Assembly: GCF_001649575.2 (NCBI RefSeq)
Contig: NC_051449.1
Location: 18,016,431 to 18,080,430, forward strand
From: Kryptolebias marmoratus
Lineage: Eukaryota > Chordata > Actinopteri > Cyprinodontiformes > Rivulidae
Reading direction: 5' to 3'
Length of the DNA: 64,000 nucleotides
Shown: one piece after another, positions 1-13,300 of the stretch
Layout of the letters: every line of letters starts with the position of its first letter
How positions within the stretch are numbered: the first letter of the stretch is position 1
Notes under the pieces: generated by a model
The model's database searches: none
What the model was told of the DNA's origin: nothing
Seen by the model: the letters and a program-made list of their open reading frames with translations, nothing else
Position numbers and translations under genes: made by a program

Positions 1-1922
1 ATCATCAAAATTAAACGAAATAAACATTTGAAATATATGAGTTTGTATGTAATGTATGAATATAATATACAAGTTTCACTTTTTAAATGGAATTACTGAA
101 ATCAATCTACTTTTTCATGATATTCTAATTTTATGACCAGCACCTGTAAGCTATTTAACAAAGATTATTAATGATCATTATTTTTTATCTCTTTGTAGCA
201 GTTAAAGCTAAATATACTATAATTACATTTTATTTGACTTCCATAGATCTTCTCAAGACCCCACACTTATTGTTTTTATGTAGAATCCCAATCCCACATT
301 TGGGAATCACTGATGTAGAGAGTTCTATGAATGACCTTAGGTTGAAAAAATTCAAGATTAATCTAGTTATTAACAAGCTAATAACTAGTCCGAGAGTGGC
401 CAAGACCAAAGCAGATTACTGCCGTCTCAAAACAGGCTCATTATTCAGACCTCTCAAAATTTTAGAAACTTTCCATCAGATTGAAGTTGACGATAATTTA
501 TTGGTATGACTGAGTCAGTCTGCGGTCCGTTCCCTGTTGTGATCCAGGTGAAACACATGCTGCGTCACAGAAGATGTCAAGTGGGACATGGCAGAAGAAC
601 TATCTGATGCAGAAGTAATGCCGCCCACAAAAATAACAAAAAATCTGGCAAAAGTCTGCTTCGGTCTTGGCTCTAGCTGTTTATTTATCAACCTGGTCAG
701 ATTTAAACTCTGTTTCTCCTAACGGAGCTGGTGCAACAGGTAAGATATTAACTGTTCATAATCTGTCCACAGTACCCCACTTCAAACGATTTGAGCTATC
801 CCTTTAAGTATATTGCTATGACTACGTTGCGCTTAGAATGTCCTAAATAGAAGAATTTGATGTTTCTTTGTCTTTTTTGGTTGCAAAGCATTTAAATGTC
901 ACTAAAAATGAAACCCATCAGCGCACAACAGGTTTTACACAAACAGCCCTAAAATGAGCCGTGAGGAGCTCTGTCAGGCTCTGATGTCTAAAACGAGCTA
1001 CAATCACTAAAACAACCTGTTTGGAACAGCATATAAATCAGAGGGTAAACAGCTGCAATAGAATAATATCTTTACTAATTTAAACCGGAGTTTGAAACAC
1101 GCGTTCTTCAAACGTCTTGGAATGTTTAAAAATAGATCCAGTGTGGGACATTCAAAAGGGGTTCCACATCAAAAGGATATTTTAGTTTTCTGGAAGTGCG
1201 TTTGTCTGAAGTAGCGAGGAGAAGTCAGTGTCCTACCTGCAGTAGACGGGAATCGTTCTCCTCTCAGTTTGGAGAATCTGTGAGGAGGATTCGGAGCTGA
1301 TCTCTGCACAGACTGAGCCAACAACAAGGTCATAAAAAAAACCCAACCTCCTACTGGTTCAAGCTAATGCTGCATTTTGTAAGTTTCCATAAGGCCGTTT
1401 TGTCCTCAGACTTTATTTTGTGTTTTCCGGCCACCGGACGTTTGTGTTGCAACACAAACCACCGTGAAGGTAGCAATGATTGGTTTGCAGCTCTGCCTCG
1501 CAGCGTGGACCCAGGCTGTGATGCTGTTCGGCACAGAAGTCCACAATATAGCATTTGCCTGAACAGCTGCAAAATCTTTCAGGTTTGAGTCGTTCCATTT
1601 GGCAAATTCCACTCTTCTTGTGGGAGTTAATGTGACTCGCCCATCAGGAAACCTCCCAGAGTCTCCAAACTGAGACTAGTAGGCTTATTATTATTAGCTA
1701 AGATACAAACTACTAATAAATACTTTACACCATCTCTCTGTAGTCAAACATAATTCTTTACCTGACGTATGAGTTAGAAATGTGACAACCTAACTAAATG
1801 TGTTTTATAACTCCCACTACCTTCTAAGATACTGTACAACTTATTAGCTATATGGATGGTTAAGCCAGATAGATTTTTTGAAGGTAAACTAGTAATGTGT
1901 TTTTGGTCCACTGACCCTTCAG
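1..1922. other. Intron of ap1g2 upstream of first visible exon, no exon seen
   Basis: No coding exon could be supported here. The gamma-adaptin reading frame begins only after the AG at 1921-1922, so this stretch is best read as intron of ap1g2 whose 5' exons lie left of the window. It holds a copy of the dispersed repeat called R2 in this annotation (about 690-805, plus a more diverged reverse copy near 1140-1330). The short open frames in it show no family features. Confidence 0.6.
690..805 (+). repeat. Dispersed repeat R2 (MITE-like), copy 1
   Basis: The segment shares a recognisable core with five other places in the window: a GTAAGATATTAACTGTTC-like block, then CCCCACTTCAAA, then a GAGCTATCCCTTTA-like end. 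Coordinates are approximate because the ends are not sharply defined. It is probably a non-autonomous DNA element; no protein is encoded. Confidence 0.55.
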
Positions 1923-4900
1923 GTTGCGTTATGTGCCGTTCACATTGTGAGAAAAGTCCACGATCTCGGAGAGCTCTTCGCCCCCTCCGCTCGGTCCCTC
2001 CTCTCCGAGAAGAACCACGGTTAGTAGACCTTTATGACAGATTTAACTTAATCACTTTATTGTTATTTTCATTATCTGTGTGTGTTTTTTTTTTTGGTAT
2101 TTTGTTTGTCCTCAGGTGTGTTACACGGCGCTGTCGTGCTGATCACTGAGCTATGTGAGCGGAGCCCAGAAACTCTGGAGCGCTTCAGGAAGGTCTGATT
2201 GACACACACACACTTCCTGATCTGGTCATTCTGCTGCAGCGTGTGTGTTTTAACATGTTTGTGCTGTGTGTGCCTTCCAGACGGTACCAGACTTAGTTCA
2301 CATCATGAAAGGCCTGATCATTTCGGGTTATTCTCCGGACCACGATGTTGCAGGAGTCAGTGATCCTTTCCTCCAGGTCAGCTTTCATTTTAATCACTTC
2401 TAATCTTATTTATAGATACTTACTCATCCTGATTTGTTTTTCTTAAGATTCTACTGGCATCGCACCGGGATTCTGTGAAAGTAATCAGCTCTGTTTGTTC
2501 AGAAACCTTTGAACTTGTTTTTTTGGAGTTATCACAAGTTCTGTTTGAAGGAAAAAATCTACTTAACCAGAGATTTCCATCTCAGTTCTTTGATTTTCTT
2601 CATTTAATTTTTAATGAAAGCTGTCATAATGTGAAGTAGAAATGTAGGCAGATACTCTGTTTTTTTATGTTGTTCATTTATAGTTTGGGTTGTTTGGCTT
2701 TGACACTGTGTCCTTTTTCTGACTAGTTTTTAAAGAGATAACTAACTGTACACCAAATTTAAAATCGGTAACAAGACTTGTAATACACATCTTGATCCAT
2801 AATGGCGGGTGAGGTGTTGTGTTGTATCGGTTAGTTAAAACTTTATGCCCCAATTTACCTGCAGAGTCTTTGTTTTTATCTTAATTTATTTCTAAAGCAG
2901 TAGTTTCTTTATATTGCAGAGAGTGCATTTAAACATAAAGGGTCACGATGAAGGTTAAATTAGGTTTTGTTTGTTTACTTTTTTTATGTATATCACTTTA
3001 GTTATGTACATAACATTATGAAACTGGTATTTTTTCATTCATACCAAATAGTTTTTGTTTTATTTATTTGTTTTCTTGCTTTGCAAAATTCCTTCTTGAC
3101 CCAACGACGGATAAGTGGCAGAGGATGGATGGATGGATGGATGGATGGATGGATGGATGGATGGATGGAGCTTTCTAAATTTAGCTTGATGTTTAGAAAC
3201 TTGTTGAGTTTAGAAAGTTTGTAAACAAAATCACATTAGACGGTTCATATTTTGATCCGTTTTTTTGGGTTGGTTTTTTTTTTTGATTTGCTGTCCTTCC
3301 ATCTGTTGTCTCTGCCTGCAGGTTCGTGTCCTAAGGTTGCTCAGAGTCCTCGGTCGGAACAATGAAGCAGCGAGTGACGCCATGAATGACCTCCTCGCTC
3401 AGGTTTGAATTCATTTTTTCATTTTTCCCCCCTCACAGTGCACTAGATTTAGTCCTAAGAACCTGGAATGCGTAATCTTCCAAACTGTGAAATGCCTCAC
3501 AATCTCTATTTGTTTGTTGCTAATCTTTTGGGTTTTTTTCCCAGGTGGCGACCAACACAGACAGTACGAAGACCGTGGGGAACGCCGTGCTGTATGAAAC
3601 CGTTCTCACTGTGTTAGACATAAAGTCGGAGAGCGGCCTCAGAGTGAGACACCCTCCTCAGCACAACAACACGTTCGAATTAGCAGTTCGATCACTAAAT
3701 GCTCATTTGCGTCACAGGTTCTTGCTGTAAACATTCTGGGAAGATTTCTCCTGAACAACGACAGGAATATTCGGTCAGTGCAACCTTTTTTTTTCCCCCT
3801 GCTACACCACTTTTCTGTCTCTGTCTGCCTCTTCGGTCTGATCAATTTCCAACCATGTTTTACTGCGGGAAAGAATGTTACAGGTTTTGTTGTGTTTTAG
3901 GTTGTTTTATTGTCTCCATAGGGGCTCAGTGAGTAGACTAGTCTGTCTGGTTCTCTCCTGCAGAGCAGCACTCGTAATGAGACTGGTTCATTCCTGTCAG
4001 ACCTGCCTTACCAGATAACATCTTTCCTGTAGTTAATTCAGGTGGCGTTCTGAGGTATTGGTTCAGGAATGTTGAGAAGTTTTCAATTTTACAGAAGCAC
4101 TCAGTTAGCCTTTATTTTGAAGCAACAGGAATTTTGATGGAATTTGTTTTGCTTCTTACTGATACTCCTGTAGATCTGAGTGAATCTGCACCGTTTTAAC
4201 TTTGGCAGGCCTGTGTGCGTTTGTTTAGGTATATTGCTATGACTTCTCTTCAGAAGATTGTTGGAACAGACCATAATGCAGTGCAGCGGCACCGGGGGAC
4301 AATAGTAGACTGCCTGAAGGACCCCGACGCATCTGTCAAACGGTAACGTTGAGCTTCTTCTTTTTTTTTTTTTTGTAAAGCATTGCTGTCATTGAGTGAG
4401 AGTGAATGATGATCATTTTACAGTGTCAGCTTCTTTCATCTGTTATTGTTTTATTTATTTGTTTTCAGTAATTTTAGAAACAAATAATTTTGACAATCTT
4501 TACTTGTTAATAATGGGATCTTGACTGACATCGGCCAGCCTGCGTTCCTCCTTTCACTCACTGCTCCAAACTGATGAGAAACACACCAAACCCTGGTTGG
4601 TGCTTTCCGTTTAAGATGCGATGATTCCATGCATTCATCGCTGAGAACAGCACCACACACACACACACACCTCTGTCACACAACTGAATACAAATCTTAC
4701 AGCACCTGAATGCAACTTTCTTGCTGTTTTGCACTTTTTTGTTGCTAGCAGGTTCAGGAGCTTCGCTGATGCTGCTGAAGTAGCCTCGAGCACATCGGGT
4801 TAACCATCCTGCACTAGTTTCCACAGGGGTTCTCAAAATATTCTCCACTGGATTTTCCACTGTGTTTCCAGTAGTTTCCATTTGAAGCCAAGATTATATT

Positions 4901-7639
4901 TTAGATGGACCAGACCACTCACTGTTTTTTGTTTTTTTGACTATCTTTCCATCACAGTTCAGCTTTTGATTGTTAATTAGTTTCTTTAACTCGCAAATAG
5001 CTGATACCAAGATTTCTAATGAGTACCACTACAAGGTTCCTGTGTACCACCTGTGGTATTTCTACCACACCGCAAGAACCATGAGTGTGACAGTTTCAAC
5101 CACGTGGTAGTATTTGTTTGATATTTTCACCAGGTAATTTCCTCCCACGCTGACAGTCAAAATAAACGCTGCTGCTTTTGTCAGTCGAGGTGGCAGCGCT
5201 ATCTGTCTTCTTCTGAGCTCACAGATTAACCGGGGTGCAGTAGTGCATTTGGCAATTGTATTTTCTACAACGACAAAGGCGCTATTAATGCTGCATTTGT
5301 ATCAAGATTTACTACATAGTTCATTTCAGAAACACAACATCGAAATCACATCCCACAAGCAGTATGAGAGCTTATTTTACTTTCAAAAATACAAAAAAGG
5401 ATCCTTACCAAAAGTTACCAAACGCTTGCAGAATGTTGCTGAAGAAAGAGAAGATGAGGCACAGTCGACAAAATACACGTTTTTCTGTTATAATGTTTTA
5501 GAATCAAATGAAATTAAAACAGCATTTTTTTTTTACAAAGCATAAATAAATCTCCCAGTTCCAATACCTGTGTGCTAGTGTACATTAAATAAAGCGTTAC
5601 AATGAAAAACTGTATCAATTACAGTCAGTCAGTCTGAAACTGATGCTTTTTTTTTCTCGTTTGTGTAAGTAATAGCAGCTCAATAAATATACCTTCTGCA
5701 TCTAATTTAAACATAACAACTGATGTCCAGCCCTATTAAAAAGGATAATAACATTAACAGTAATCTTTTTTTTTTTTTTTCTTTTATGACTTACTTTTCA
5801 AAGAGTTGAGCATCATCATAATGTATACTAAACACCCATTATCACAGTTTGAAAGAATCTGTTACCAGCTCTCCCATCCATGTAGGCGGGCTTTGGAGCT
5901 CTCCTTGGCTTTAGTGTCAGCCTCCAACATCCGCTCCATGATGAAGGAGCTGCTCATCTTCCTCTCGTGCTGTCCCCCTGAGCTCAGGGCTCAAGCTGCT
6001 AGTGGCATTTTCAACGCTGCCGAAAGGTGAGTGAGCGTTCCACGCTGAACGTATTTTTTTTTTTTAGACAAACTGAACACTCATGCATGTTCATAGACTT
6101 AATGGGCTGTTTTCTAATATGTTGCTGTGGACACACTACTGAGCTGAGGCTAGAACAACAAAGTCTCAGTGTCTTCTGTATGCTTCATACGTTCACGCGG
6201 CTCAGTATGAATCTGTCGCCACGCAGAGATATTTCTGATGAATGCCTTATGTGTTGTCTGCATGTTGTTCAGTGACTAGAAGCCTTTATTTGTTTGTGGG
6301 AGCACGCAGATTACAGTTGATTCAGTGTGTTTGTGTGTGTTACTCACCAAGCACCACTCAGTTGGCTGTGTGTGTGTGTGTGTCAGGTATGCACCCTCCC
6401 AGCGTTGGCACATTGACACCATCCTGCATGTCCTCACCACGGTAAGTATAGTCTGCACCACACACCCTGCTGCTGAGTGTGTGTTAAAGATGGATGAAGC
6501 TCCCAGAACTAAACAGTGAAGCAGAAGTATCTTCAGCCGGCGTTCTTTCTAATCTAACCCTCACCCTCGATTTCCAATAAAACGTCTGCTTGTGTCGAGG
6601 TTAATGAGAAAACGTCCCGACTTGTTGTTACATCAGTCCATATTTTCCTAATGGCTTTGTTAGTTCAGCTTTGCCTCATCTGCAGCGCAGCTTTAAATCT
6701 ATTGTTTTAATCATCGTCCAATTTTAGAATGAAGTAGATAAAAAAGCAGCATATAGTTTAGGTTGGGGCAGCTTTTGGATTCATTGAGCAAAACACACCA
6801 AACCCATTCACCACTTATCTTTTACTACTTTAATAACTTCTCGTTTTTATCAGTTCCTCGCGACAAAGTCCTATTACAAAGGCAATCAGGATTGGTTCCT
6901 CCAAGGTTTTACTTAGAACATTTTTTTTTCTTACTCAGCTTTGAGGCTTTGAGGTGAGGTAAAGATGAGCTTCCACTCAGACAAAGATGGAAGCGGTTAG
7001 GTCAGCAGTGGAGCTAAGTTAACAGCAGTAATATTACCGAACACCTTTTAACACCTGAGCGTTTCATTGGAGGATCACTGTAGGTCTGAGCTTTTTCTTT
7101 AAAACTACAGTCCATACCAGAGGGAACAGTCTGATAGAGATGCTCTGCAGCAGCAGGAGATACAGTGGTGTTGGTAGACAGCTAGAAATAATAAAATGCT
7201 TGATTAAAAAAAAGTCAGCTGTAGAAATTCTTGTGTTTGGTTCTGTGACCAAAACTTATTGCCAAGACTTGCATGCTGTGTCACATGTTTCTGAAAAGAA
7301 TTTAAATAAATGCAGAGCAGAGATTTGCAGTATATGTTGAAAATTTTAGAAATAAAAAAGTATTTTCTCTTCTGATTAATTTACTATCTGGCTCCACTGG
7401 AAGTGGTTTGTTGATGCAGTAAGCTTAAATTTGTCAACAATGGCTTCATTCCATAATCTGCAAGTTATTTTTTTTTAGAAATGCCAACAAAAAACCATTC
7501 ATGGCTGCCCGCCCAAAGAGTTTGTTAAAATTAGAGCAGCTCACCTTTCAATAACAGGCGGTTTATTGTTCATTGTGTCTGGAGAAACAATGTGTAGTGA
7601 CCCGAATACTCGCACCAGCTGCCTGTCTAATGGAGCTTC

Positions 7640-7670
<31 letters not shown>

Positions 7671-8603
7671 CCCACTCCACCAGGCAGGGGGCGACGTGAG
7701 GGATGAAACCGTGCCCAACTTGATTCAGCTCATCACCAACACCTCGGAGCTGCACTGTTACACCGTCCAAAAGCTCTACCGGGCTCTGCTCACGGACATC
7801 TCTCAGGTTTGTGTGTCTGGGTCGTTCCTGATCTGAGTTCTGGGTTAAAGAATAATGAATTATTACAAATAAATAAATAAATACTATTGCAAAAAACTGT
7901 AAATTTATATTGAACCTCAAAGAAAAAAAAACAAACTCTGATGACCTTGCAAATAGAAGGAAAGAGGCAGATATTTTTTCTTAGAGAACATTTTGCGGCT
8001 GCCTTGAACCAGATAAAGCTGGTTTTGGACTCGCTCAGCTTTCAGTTTAAAACTGCACAACGAGTGAACATGTAACATTCACAGACAGCTTCTCAGGACA
8101 GTCTGTAGTTATTTATTGACACGGCGAATAAATGGCGTATTTTTTCGCGCAGCAACCTCTGGTCCAGGTGGCGTGCTGGTGTGTGGGAGAGTATGGAGAC
8201 CTGCTGCTGAGAGGGGAGTGTCAGGAGGCTGAACCTGTGCAGGTAAACAATCGATGCAACCTGTTGTGACATCATGACAGCTTTTGGATTAATAGAGCTA
8301 AACACTTGAGCAATAAAAAGCCCATTTTTTAATTTATTTATAGTCCTAAAAGTATTTCACCATTTCACAGAAAGATAAAGCTTCACCTGCAGCGTTTGAC
8401 TAAAGCAACAGTTCAAGTCTTCTGGATGGGGAACAATCATTATCTTACCTGTTGCAGATAGCTCAGTCTGGAGAGATAGACCGACCATTTTGACGATATA
8501 ACAGCTAGTCTGAGCGAAGAAGACTAAAGTGGATTGTTGCTGTAAAACATTTTTATAGCAGTTCATGCAAACACTATTTTATAAACCTTTAAATCATTGT
8601 AAT

Positions 8604-8643
<40 letters not shown>

Positions 8644-11600
8644 CAGTTATTTGTAAGCACAAACAGCAGCAGCTGAATGTAGCTTTTCCAGCAGGAATAG
8701 CAGAACATTTCTTTCTGAATACCTGATTCATCTAAAACTGGTGTGAGACTGGATTAGACTAGTTGTTGGTCAGAGTTAAACTCCATTTCTCCAAGCTGAG
8801 GTTGTTCAAAGAGTTATCTACAACATGTAAGACATTAACTGTTCGTAACCTTTTCAAGTAACCCCACTTCAAAAGATGTGAACTAACTCTTTAGTTAACT
8901 AAACATACCAAAAATGAAACCAGTACTGGAAAATGTTGTGCTTTTTTGTAACTTAGTGAAATAAAAGTTACTTTTTTGTTTGTTCAACCTGAAGTAAAGT
9001 GAATATTAACTGTAAAAACTCAAAACTTTTTCTTTCATATTTGGAAGATTTAATAGCAGCTTTCAGACGCCATGTTGTTCTTTAATCAGGTCACGGAGGA
9101 CGACGTCCTGGACGCTTTGGAGACCGTTCTACAGTCGCACATGTCGTCCCCGACAACCAGAGGCTTTGCTCTCACCGCCACCATGAAACTGAGCACGCGC
9201 ATCACTGAAAATGTGGAGTAAGGAAAATCCCAGTTCACACAGAGAGCAGAATCGAAGAAAGTCTTTTAATAGCTGCCTGTTTACAGACCGTTTACACTCT
9301 GGTTTCTGTGGGATCAGAGTTCAGACATCTGTTTAGAAAGAGCTGAGTGTAAAAGCTTTTGTTAAAAGCTGCTTTAAATGACCAGTTGTCCCTCTAAGCG
9401 CCTCTTTGTTTCTGTCCGTCCCGTAGTCGCATCAGAAGCATCGTCAGCATCTACGGCAGCTGCATAGACGTGGAGCTCCAGCAGAGGGCAGTTGAATACA
9501 ACGCGCTCTTTAAAAAATATGATCACATGAGGTGGGCAGGAGAAATATATAAGAAGAAATATATCACTTTCTGACCAAAATAACTGAGATACGTCCTCTT
9601 TCCTCAGGGCAGCAGTGCTAGAAAGGATGCCTGTGATTCAGAGGAACTCTGAGGGTCAGGCCATCGAAGAGGCAACAGAGGGGACCATCAAGGAGATCCA
9701 GCCTGCCAAAGTCAAACAGGAAGAGGGGGGGCTGCCACAGCAGCCTGCTAACCAAGTATGGAATGATGACATAGAAACAGTCATTCATTCATTCATTCAT
9801 TTATTCATTCAACATGCAGACATTGGGGTTTTTCCTTCTACCTGTGGTTTTCTTCAGGTCTGTGACCTCTTGGACTTACTGGGCGACTCTCAGGAGTCCC
9901 TGCAGCCCAGCCCGGCTGTAGGCAGCACAGCACCGGCTCTGCCCGTCAGCACCACCACCACTGCAGGAGGAGACCTCCTGGATCTGCTGGGGGGGCTGGA
10001 GCCCACTCCCCAAACACCAGGTCCGCCTCTCACTCACAAACGGCAAAATCCGACAAGCTGGCTTGTTGGGACTTTTTTTTTTCTCCAAATGTTGTTTATG
10101 AATAAATGCCACATTTTTATTTTGCCTTTTTTTTCCTCTCAGCTCCCACAGTGACTGTGTATGAGAAAAACGGTGTGACTTTGACACTAAGTTGTGAGCA
10201 ACAATCAGACTCCACCCTGATAGTCACTCTCACAGCCTCCAACTCCTCTGACTCAGACATCAGCAGCTTCACCCTGCAAGCTGCGGTCCCCAAGGTTTGT
10301 ATCCTTCCATCCTGTTCATCTTCTACAGATAGTCTCCCTATGAAACAAGCTTTCTCTGTCTGCCTCCATTTGGTCGTCTGATATCTCAGCTTTCACACTT
10401 TCACTTCTACATAGATACAGATTCAGATAAAGTGAAATATCGTACAGCAGCTAAGATACTGAAAAGCCCCTCCGGCGCCCAGGCTAAAGGTAGAGGACCA
10501 TGTTAGAAACATGTCATTAACATGAGTGGGAATAAAAAGGAAACAGAGTATTTTTCATTCTAAAAATGTAAACAGCAAATAATTTAGGGGGTTAGTTTTT
10601 ATGGTACTGAGAAGTCGGAGTAACGTAACGTCCCACTTCACCGCGTTCCAGTTGTCCCGCTCGGTGACAGTCAGAAACAAGACGGACACCCGCAGCAAAG
10701 CCTTTTATTTTTCTCGCAGTTTCTAAATATGAAATCCTACTAAATAGATGCGCACTCCACTCACGGAACATGTTTAAATGCTTGCTGTATACACGTTAAA
10801 AAGTACTAGTTGTGTGATTAAATGTGAAAAACAATAAAGATTAACAGTAAAAGTAACAATTTTCTTATTAAAGTTGCGAACACCAACTTAAAATCCCATC
10901 CGGGGGTAGTTGGAGTTGCTCCCAGTTGTCCCCCATTGAAATTTATGACTAGGAACTTGGAAATTCCCATTTCCCAGTCGTACTGGAACGCACCAGTCTG
11001 TAACTGTGGTGATAGCTAGAGGTTTTTACCTCTTTATCAGGAAAGGTCTTGCTCAACTCTATAGTATATTGTCAAACACAGTCTGCAGGTCAGACCACTG
11101 CAAAGAGCACCGAAATGAGACTTAAACTACAACACAGGAAGCTCAGAATCGTTAAGGAACTGAGATCCAGTTTGAAACAAGAACAAAAACCAAATGTACT
11201 CTGAAAACTTTCCTTTTTAGTCTGTGCAGTTTCATGTTTGCATTATTAGAGGTCAGAGCTCCAAGTAAGAAGTTACAGCAACAAATATTCAAACCTGTAG
11301 TGAATGTTATTCTTTCACAGCCTTTTTCTGTCTCTATACTAATTTTAATTAAAACCCTAAAAGACTTGAAAACTGGAGCATGTTTGAAGTCACCTTCAAA
11401 TACCTTTTTTTATATAACAAGTTTCTAACTCCTGCTGACAGCTTTCTTGTTGGCAGGTGGTATAAATTTACGGCTGTCCTGCTCTCTGCGGTCAACATTT
11501 GTACAGGAAATAGAATCAAACTAAAACTGCGTCTGATGCTTCAACCTCAGAGTTTTGTTTGACCCCCCTCCAGAGTGTGCAGTTACAAATGAAGGCTCCC

Positions 11601-11923
11601 AGCAGGGACTCCCTACCCGCAGGAGGTGCAGCTAAACTGACCCAGCTGGTGGTCCTCAACAACCCCAACAAGGTGGGTCTGCAAAGTCCAGACACGCACA
11701 CGAATAAAGAGAGGGACAACACTGCCACCTGCCTCTCAGAGCGGCTGCAGCAGAAATCAGTCCCATCTGACAGATATGAGCTTGATATCAAATCAATTCC
11801 TTCCGTACCTCTCAGGTTAATCTGAAAATGAGGATCCGCATCTCGTACGCCAGCCAGGGCTCGAGCGTTCAGGATATGGTCCAGATCGACTCCTTCCCTG
11901 GACTCGGCGCCGCCGGACACTGA
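1923..11923 (+). CDS. ap1g2: AP-1 complex subunit gamma-2 (gamma-adaptin), 3' part
   Basis: Large subunit of the AP-1 clathrin adaptor, which sorts cargo between trans-Golgi network and endosomes. Eighteen exons join in phase: 1923-2019, 2116-2192, 2281-2376, 3322-3402, 3545-3643, 3718-3773, 4229-4342, 5886-6026, 6387-6441, 7684-7806, 8153-8242, 9090-9217, 9427-9531, 9608-9755, 9858-10020, 10143-10294, 11574-11672, 11816-11923, giving 643 residues and a stop. Trunk signatures include [34 protein letters not shown] and [14 protein letters not shown]. The hinge has two clathrin-box-like motifs ([20 protein letters not shown]). The C-terminal ear starts near [10 protein letters not shown] and ends [16 protein letters not shown]. 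The ear ([18 protein letters not shown]) resembles gamma-2 more than gamma-1, so I call ap1g2; ap1g1 is the alternative. Roughly the first 150-190 residues are missing, being outside the window. All junctions are GT-AG and the copy looks intact. Confidence 0.93.
3124..3169. repeat. (GGAT)n microsatellite at the end of an L2-like tail
   Basis: About eleven tandem GGAT units follow a segment beginning near 3100 (ACGGATAAGTGGCAGAGG) that resembles the 3' tail of fish LINEs, which commonly end in such tetranucleotide runs. It lies inside an ap1g2 intron. Confidence 0.75.
7643..7664. repeat. (GT)n microsatellite
   Basis: A run of GT dinucleotides lies about 20 bases upstream of the ap1g2 exon at 7684; a similar shorter GT run (about 6367-6383) precedes the exon at 6387. 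Both are intronic. Confidence 0.8.
8345..8520 (-). repeat. Dispersed repeat R2, reverse copy
   Basis: Read on the minus strand this matches the R2 pattern (CAGACTGAGCTATCTGCAAC, then GTAAGATAATGATTGTTC, then CTTGAACTG). A forward copy lies at about 8720-8905, so the two form an inverted pair around a TA microsatellite, all inside an ap1g2 intron. Confidence 0.5.
8610..8641. repeat. (TA)n microsatellite
   Basis: An uninterrupted AT/TA dinucleotide run of about 30 bases in an ap1g2 intron, located between the two inverted copies of repeat R2. Confidence 0.9.
8720..8905 (+). repeat. Dispersed repeat R2, forward copy
   Basis: This contains GAGTTAAACTCCATTTCTCC, GTAAGACATTAACTGTTCG and CCCCACTTCAAAAGATGTGA, parallel to copies near 690, 22385 (reverse), 47485 and 55330. 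The ends are approximate. Confidence 0.55.
10590..10998. repeat. MITE-like element of the 'GCGTTCCAGT' type
   Basis: Near the left end (about 10644) is GCGTTCCAGTTGTCCCGCTC, and the right end near 10980 reads CAGTCGTACTGGAACGCACC, so the outer parts are roughly inverted relative to each other. A related segment with the same Gly-poor, non-coding character (AGTCGAAATTTCCAAGTCGG) lies in a dhrs1 intron at about 34590. It is probably a non-autonomous DNA transposon; boundaries are approximate. Confidence 0.5.
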
Positions 11924-13254
11924 CAGGACCGCGCGGATGAAGCTGGATCCAGCTCACTGATGGGAGTCTGTGGGCTGTTTCTCAGTTAGCTGGGCTTATT
12001 TTTATTTTTTTCATATTTGAAGAATGTCATTCTTACACATTTTCTACTCATCAGGAACACAAACTCATAACGGTGCGCACATGCAGACCTGCGGGTATAT
12101 TAGGACAAATCTCAATTATTTGTCGTTTTGTTTTGTGTGGTGGAGGGGGTTGCTGCAGTGAGGACCGGACAGACGACACAAAGAAAGCGAGTGCAGCAGA
12201 TCTCGAAGGTCCCATCGACCTTTTACACATTTCTGGACATGAACAGATAAACAGGATAGATAATCGATAGTTTTACTTGTTTAAATGGGCTCTTTATCTG
12301 CCTTCAAGACTTTAGTGAAAAACTCACATTTTTATTTTTATCAATTTTAAGGAATTAAAATATTCTTAAGCATTCAGGATTTCTAAAGTTTCTAAAGACT
12401 GCAACCTATTTTACTGTTTGTGTCAGCTACACATCACTCCATTTACAGCCCTACCTCTGAAAACATTTGTTTTTACCCTTTTTTGCACTTGAAAAGTGAG
12501 CCACTACTACTATTATTTATTCTAAATACACTTGATTCTTTTTATTTTTTTCCAGAACACAAAACCATCTAATTTAAGGATCCATTTTAAAGCACAACCT
12601 CATGTGTTACCTTCACTTGCTTTTGTGAGGGTCCCCCCCAGGTTCATTCCTCTGTGCCTTTTAGCGCTTTTTCCAAACACATGTCTTTTGGAGGCCAAGA
12701 ATATTTTTTAACCGGTAGGTTTCTGTTTTCATTAACCACAGACGCATCGGTTTACCTGAACAGTAATTCTCATTAATTGTTTACAGGCAATTAAAACGGA
12801 TTTATTTATAAAGATTATGTATAATAAAACAAGAAGACCTTAGGCACAGTCCTGCCTACAAGATGTATATTTTAGATATTAAAAGAATGAGCATTAAACA
12901 CAATGTTATTGTTAAGTTTAAGGACAAAACTTACAACAATCTGTTGGAGAAACAGGCATCGTAAACACATACGATAAAACCAGCATGTTCATATCAACTT
13001 AGGGACTCATTTCATAGTCGCTGTTTTTGAAACGCTCTACAGATAAAAGTCAAGAGGAATTTTGACCCAAGTATGATGTCAGTCAAACCTATTCAGCTTC
13101 ACATCTCTACCTTAACTAAAATTTAATGAAATAAGCAGGAACACTATTCTGTCAGCTGTTAAGATTGTCTTTGAATATTCAGAATGATGATATTTTCTAA
13201 TAAAAATTTTTTTTAAATCTTATGAGTTCTTTGTTTTGGTGTTTGTGCTCCAGT
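11924..13254 (+). other. ap1g2 3' UTR and convergent intergenic DNA
   Basis: No coding exon is seen between the ap1g2 stop and the nedd8 3' end. An AATAAA polyadenylation hexamer lies at 13199-13204, with an earlier one near 12825. The region is A/T-rich, as expected for 3' UTR. Confidence 0.55.
13199..13204 (+). terminator. Candidate ap1g2 polyadenylation signal
   Basis: AATAAA on the plus strand, about 1.3 kb after the ap1g2 stop and only about 90 bases before the candidate nedd8 signal on the opposite strand. An upstream AATAAA near 12825 is an alternative. Confidence 0.45.
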
Positions 13255-13294
13255 CGTGCTTTTAAATTCAAAGACAACACTTTAGTTCCAGCCT

Positions 13295-13300
13295 TTTATT
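13295..13300 (-). terminator. Candidate nedd8 polyadenylation signal
   Basis: TTTATT on the plus strand is AATAAA on the minus strand. It lies about 270 bases downstream of the nedd8 stop codon and is the first such signal after it. Confidence 0.55.

Noticed and set aside
171..509. A 112-residue plus-strand open frame at the left edge
   Set aside because: No gamma-adaptin sequence and no other family signature; lies in an A/T-rich intron.
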